Shown in pieces: positions 5,769 through 8,922 of a stretch of DNA of 8,922 bases. The position numbers and the translations under genes were made by a program. Each line of letters begins with the position of its first letter. The stretch's first letter is position 1. The notes below the pieces were generated by a model that saw only the letters and a program-made list of their open reading frames with translations, searched no databases and had not been told where the DNA came from. This DNA is from Melaminivora alkalimesophila (GTDB taxonomy: Bacteria; Pseudomonadota; Gammaproteobacteria; Burkholderiales; Burkholderiaceae_C): assembly GCF_000282995.1 (NCBI RefSeq), contig NZ_ALEE01000371.1, positions 1-8,922 on the forward strand, read 5' to 3'.

Positions 5769-8700
5769 ATGAACGCGCCCACCTTCTTCCCCCGCCCCCG
5801 CGATGCCTCTCCGCTGCGCCAGGCCATCACGGCCGCCTGGCGGATTCCCGAGCCCGAGGCCCTTGCCCCCCTGCTTGAGGAAGCCCGCCTGCCCAGCGGA
5901 CAGCGGCAATCCATCCAGGCGCACGCCCTGCGGCTGGCCGAAGGGCTGCGCGAGCGCCACGGCGCGGGCGGCCGCTCCGGGCTGGTGCAGGCGCTGCTGC
6001 AGCAGTTCTCGCTTTCTTCCCAGGAAGGCGTGGCGCTGATGTGCCTGGCGGAGGCGCTGCTGCGCATCCCGGATGCCGCCACGCGCGATGCGCTGATCCG
6101 CGACAAGGTCGGCGCGGGCGACTGGGCGGCGCATCTGGGGCGCAGTCCGTCGCTGTTCGTGAACGCGGCGACCTGGGGTCTGCTGATCACCGGCAGGCTG
6201 GTGTCCACGCACAGCGAAAGCGGGTTGGGCGAGACCCTGCGCCGGCTGAGCGCGCGTGGCGGCGAACCGCTGATCCGCAAGGGCGTGGACGTTGCCATGC
6301 GCATGATGGGCGAACAGTTCGTGACCGGCCAGACCATCGACCAGGCGCTGCAGCGCGCCCGCCCGCTGGAAGCACGCGGTTTTCGCTATTCCTACGACAT
6401 GCTGGGCGAGGCGGCGCTCACCGCCGAGGATGCCGAGCGTTACCTGCAGTCCTACGTCGACGCGGTGCACGCCATCGGGCGCGCGAGCGCCGGGCGCGGC
6501 GTGTATGAAGGCCCCGGCATTTCCATCAAGCTCAGCGCACTGCACCCGCGCTACCAGGTCGCGCAGTGGGAACGCGTGATGGACGAGCTCTACCCACGCG
6601 TGCTGCAGCTGGCGCAGCTGGCGCGGGACTACGACATCGGCCTGAACATCGACGCCGAGGAAGCCGACCGGCTGGAGCTGTCGCTGGACCTGCTGGAGCG
6701 CCTGTGCCACGAGCCTTCCCTTGCCGGCTTCGACGGCATCGGCTTCGTGGTCCAGGCCTACCAGAAGCGCTGCCCCTTCGTGATCGACTTCTGCATCGAC
6801 CTGGCGCGCAGGAGCGGCCACCGGTTGATGATCCGCCTGGTCAAGGGCGCCTACTGGGACAGCGAGATCAAGCGCGCGCAGGTGGACGGGCTGGACGGCT
6901 ACCCGGTCTACACGCGCAAGGCCCACACCGACGTGGCCTACATCGCCTGCGCCCGGCGGCTGCTGGCGGCGCCGGATGCGGTCTACCCGCAGTTCGCCAC
7001 GCACAACGCCCAGTCGCTCGCCACCATCTGGGAGCTGGCCGAGCCCGGGCGCTGGCAGCCCGGCCAGTACGAATTCCAGTGCCTGCACGGCATGGGCGAA
7101 CCGCTGTACGAGCAGGTGATCGCCGAGCGCCCCTGCCGCATCTACGCGCCGGTGGGAACGCACGAGACCCTGCTCGCCTATCTGGTGCGCCGTCTCCTGG
7201 AGAACGGCGCCAACACCTCCTTCGTGAACCGCGTCGCCGACACGGCGCAGCCGCTCGAGGCCCTGGTGGCAGACCCGGTGGCTGCCGTGGACGCCCTGGC
7301 AGCGGCGGAGGGCCAGCCCGGCCTGCCGCATCCGGGCATCACGCTGCCGGACAGGCTCTATGGCACGGCGCGCGACAACTCCTGTGGCCTCGACCTGGCC
7401 AATCCCGAGACACTGGCGGCGATCGGCGACGCCCTGCGAACGAGCCGCGCCGCGCCGCTGCTGGCGGGGCCGGTGCTGGCGGACGGAGCCGATGGCGCCG
7501 ACGCGAACAGTCCGGCCCCGCTGGAGGTGCGCAATCCGGCAGACCACGGCGATGTGGTCGGCCGAGTGCACGAGGCGAGCGCCGCGCAGGTCAATCACGC
7601 CCTGGATGCCGCGCAACACGGCCAGGCCGACTGGGCCGGTGTTCCTCCACCCCGCCGTGCCCAGCTGCTGCGCCGCGCGGCCGAGCTGCTGGAGGAAGAG
7701 CAGCTGCCCCTGCTGGCGTTGCTGGTGCGCGAGGCCGGCAAGACGGCCGCCAATGCCGTGGCGGAGGTGCGCGAGGCGGTGGATTTCCTGCGCTTCTATG
7801 CCGCGCAGGTCGATGGCCTCTGGGACAACGACAGCCACGTCCCCCTGGGGCCAGTGGTCTGCATCAGCCCCTGGAACTTCCCCCTGGCCATCTTCCTGGG
7901 CCAGGTGGCGGGCGCCTTGGCGGCGGGCAACGTGGTGCTGGCCAAGCCGGCCGAGCAGACGCCGCTGGTGGCCCATGCGGCGGTGCGCCTGCTGCACCGC
8001 GCGGGCATTCCGGAAGCTGCGCTGCAACTGCTGCCCGGGCGCGGCGAGACCGTGGGCGCCCAGCTGGTGGGCGATGCGCGCACCCTGGGCGTGATGTTCA
8101 CGGGCTCGACCGAGGTGGCCCGCCTGCTGCAGCGCACCCTGGCCGAGCGCCTGGGGCCGACGGGGCAGCCGGTGCCGCTGATTGCCGAGACCGGCGGCCA
8201 GAACGCGATGATCGTGGATTCGTCGGCGCTGGCCGAGCAGGTGGTGGCGGACGTCGTCTCCTCGGCCTTCGACAGCGCCGGCCAGCGCTGTTCGGCACTG
8301 CGGGTGCTGTGTCTGCAAAACGATGGGGCCGGGCGCGTGCTGCAGATGCTGCGCGGCGCCATGCGCGAGCAGCGCACGGGCGATCCCTCGCGCCTCGCCA
8401 CCGACGCCGGCCCGGTGATCGACCAGGAAGCGCAGCGCGGCATCCTGGACTACATCGCGCAGCGGCGCGCTGCCGGCCACCCCGTCCATCAGGCCGAAAC
8501 CGACCCCGAAGCCACCGCCCGCGGCACCTTCGTCGCACCCACCCTGATCGAGCTGTCGAGCGCCGACGAGCTGGGCGCGGAGGTGTTCGGCCCGGTGCTG
8601 CACGTGGTGCGCTATGAACGCGAGCAGCTGCCCGGCCTGCTGGCCCAGGTCAACGCCACCGGCTACGGCCTCACGCAGGGGGTGCACACGCGCATCGACG

Positions 8701-8922
8701 AGACGGCGGCGCAGGTGGCGCAGCAGGCGCGCGCCGGCAATCTCTACGTGAACCGCAACATGGTCGGGGCGGTGGTGGGCGTGCAGCCTTTCGGCGGCGA
8801 AGGGTTGTCGGGCACCGGCCCGAAGGCGGGCGGGCCGCTGTACCTGCTGCGCCTGCTCGCCCGCCATCCGGCCACCGCCGCGCAGGAGGCGATCGCCGCC
8901 ATGGCGGCGCGGGCCCCGGAGG
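5769..8922 (+). CDS. putA: Bifunctional proline dehydrogenase / glutamate-semialdehyde dehydrogenase PutA (3' end beyond window)
   Basis: The frame is open from ATG 5769 for 1051 codons to the window end. PutA oxidises proline to P5C with FAD, then glutamate semialdehyde to glutamate with NAD+. The PRODH barrel (about 190-480) shows ISIKLSALHPRY (K254), NIDAEEAD (D295), KGAYWDSEIK and YAPVGTHETLLAYLVRRLLENG (Y459, R474, R475). The ALDH domain (about 550-1010) shows SPWNFPLAIFLGQVAGALAAGN, FTGSTEVA, AETGGQNA (E807) and SAGQRCSALR with nucleophile C841. Spacings match the E. coli residues I recall (K329, D370, Y540, R555/R556, E883, C917), with a constant deficit of about 75-81 residues. So the roughly 47-residue ribbon-helix-helix domain is absent; an in-frame stop at 5733 excludes a longer ATG or GTG start. 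Whether a C-terminal ALDH-like domain follows cannot be seen. Confidence 0.96.
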   Translation, partial: MNAPTFFPRPRDASPLRQAITAAWRIPEPEALAPLLEEARLPSGQRQSIQAHALRLAEGLRERHGAGGRSGLVQALLQQFSLSSQEGVALMCLAEALLRIPDAATRDALIRDKVGAGDWAAHLGRSPSLFVNAATWGLLITGRLVSTHSESGLGETLRRLSARGGEPLIRKGVDVAMRMMGEQFVTGQTIDQALQRARPLEARGFRYSYDMLGEAALTAEDAERYLQSYVDAVHAIGRASAGRGVYEGPGISIKLSALHPRYQVAQWERVMDELYPRVLQLAQLARDYDIGLNIDAEEADRLELSLDLLERLCHEPSLAGFDGIGFVVQAYQKRCPFVIDFCIDLARRSGHRLMIRLVKGAYWDSEIKRAQVDGLDGYPVYTRKAHTDVAYIACARRLLAAPDAVYPQFATHNAQSLATIWELAEPGRWQPGQYEFQCLHGMGEPLYEQVIAERPCRIYAPVGTHETLLAYLVRRLLENGANTSFVNRVADTAQPLEALVADPVAAVDALAAAEGQPGLPHPGITLPDRLYGTARDNSCGLDLANPETLAAIGDALRTSRAAPLLAGPVLADGADGADANSPAPLEVRNPADHGDVVGRVHEASAAQVNHALDAAQHGQADWAGVPPPRRAQLLRRAAELLEEEQLPLLALLVREAGKTAANAVAEVREAVDFLRFYAAQVDGLWDNDSHVPLGPVVCISPWNFPLAIFLGQVAGALAAGNVVLAKPAEQTPLVAHAAVRLLHRAGIPEAALQLLPGRGETVGAQLVGDARTLGVMFTGSTEVARLLQRTLAERLGPTGQPVPLIAETGGQNAMIVDSSALAEQVVADVVSSAFDSAGQRCSALRVLCLQNDGAGRVLQMLRGAMREQRTGDPSRLATDAGPVIDQEAQRGILDYIAQRRAAGHPVHQAETDPEATARGTFVAPTLIELSSADELGAEVFGPVLHVVRYEREQLPGLLAQVNATGYGLTQGVHTRIDETAAQVAQQARAGNLYVNRNMVGAVVGVQPFGGEGLSGTGPKAGGPLYLLRLLARHPATAAQEAIAAMAARAPE

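Noticed and set aside
6566..8617. A 683-codon + strand frame inside putA.
   Set aside because: Same strand as putA but another frame; composition is Arg/Gly/Ala-rich without motifs, while the putA frame is uninterrupted across it.
5706..8867. A 1053-codon open frame on the - strand opposite putA.
   Set aside because: It is the antisense shadow of putA in GC-rich DNA. The translation is rich in Gln, His, Arg, Ala and Gly with no domain, whereas the + strand frame carries every PutA motif.

Overview
The window is GC-rich, tightly packed bacterial chromosome. Protein content and style (TonB/ExbB/ExbD cluster, DUF336/GlcG protein, Bax-inhibitor-1/YccA protein, RlmD, an Lrp-type regulator divergent from putA) suggest a betaproteobacterium of the order Burkholderiales, most likely family Comamonadaceae (Acidovorax-like). 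That placement comes from remembered protein families, not from a database search. I see no mobile element, CRISPR array, phage gene, tRNA or rRNA, and no long stretch without a gene.

Left part (1-1720): the last codons of tonB, then exbB and exbD on the + strand form an energy-transduction operon that couples the proton-motive force to outer-membrane uptake of iron or other ligands. A small GlcG/HbpS-like (DUF336) gene converges on exbD from the - strand. Middle part (1721-3168): a 202-bp divergent promoter region precedes a seven-helix Bax inhibitor-1/YccA membrane protein, which is closed by a clear intrinsic terminator. A small predicted lipoprotein of unknown function follows.

Right part (3204-8922): three - strand genes lie in a row (in transcription order an Lrp/AsnC regulator, a small exported protein of unknown function, and the 23S rRNA methyltransferase rlmD). 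Head to head with the regulator, on the + strand, is a large bifunctional proline catabolic enzyme, PutA, whose 3' end lies beyond the window. The PutA N-terminus has no room for the ribbon-helix-helix repressor domain of E. coli PutA, so the divergent Lrp-type gene is the likely PutR-style, proline-responsive regulator.

I found no evidence of a new biological system; this is mostly ordinary core chromosome. The points most worth a second look are regulatory: apparent leaderless starts (-10-like box ending exactly 6 nt before ATG) at rlmD and lrp, more weakly at putA; a possible sigma-32-like promoter before the BI-1 gene; a perfect GC palindrome over the predicted -35 region of the glcG-like gene; and two small conserved-looking envelope proteins without known function.
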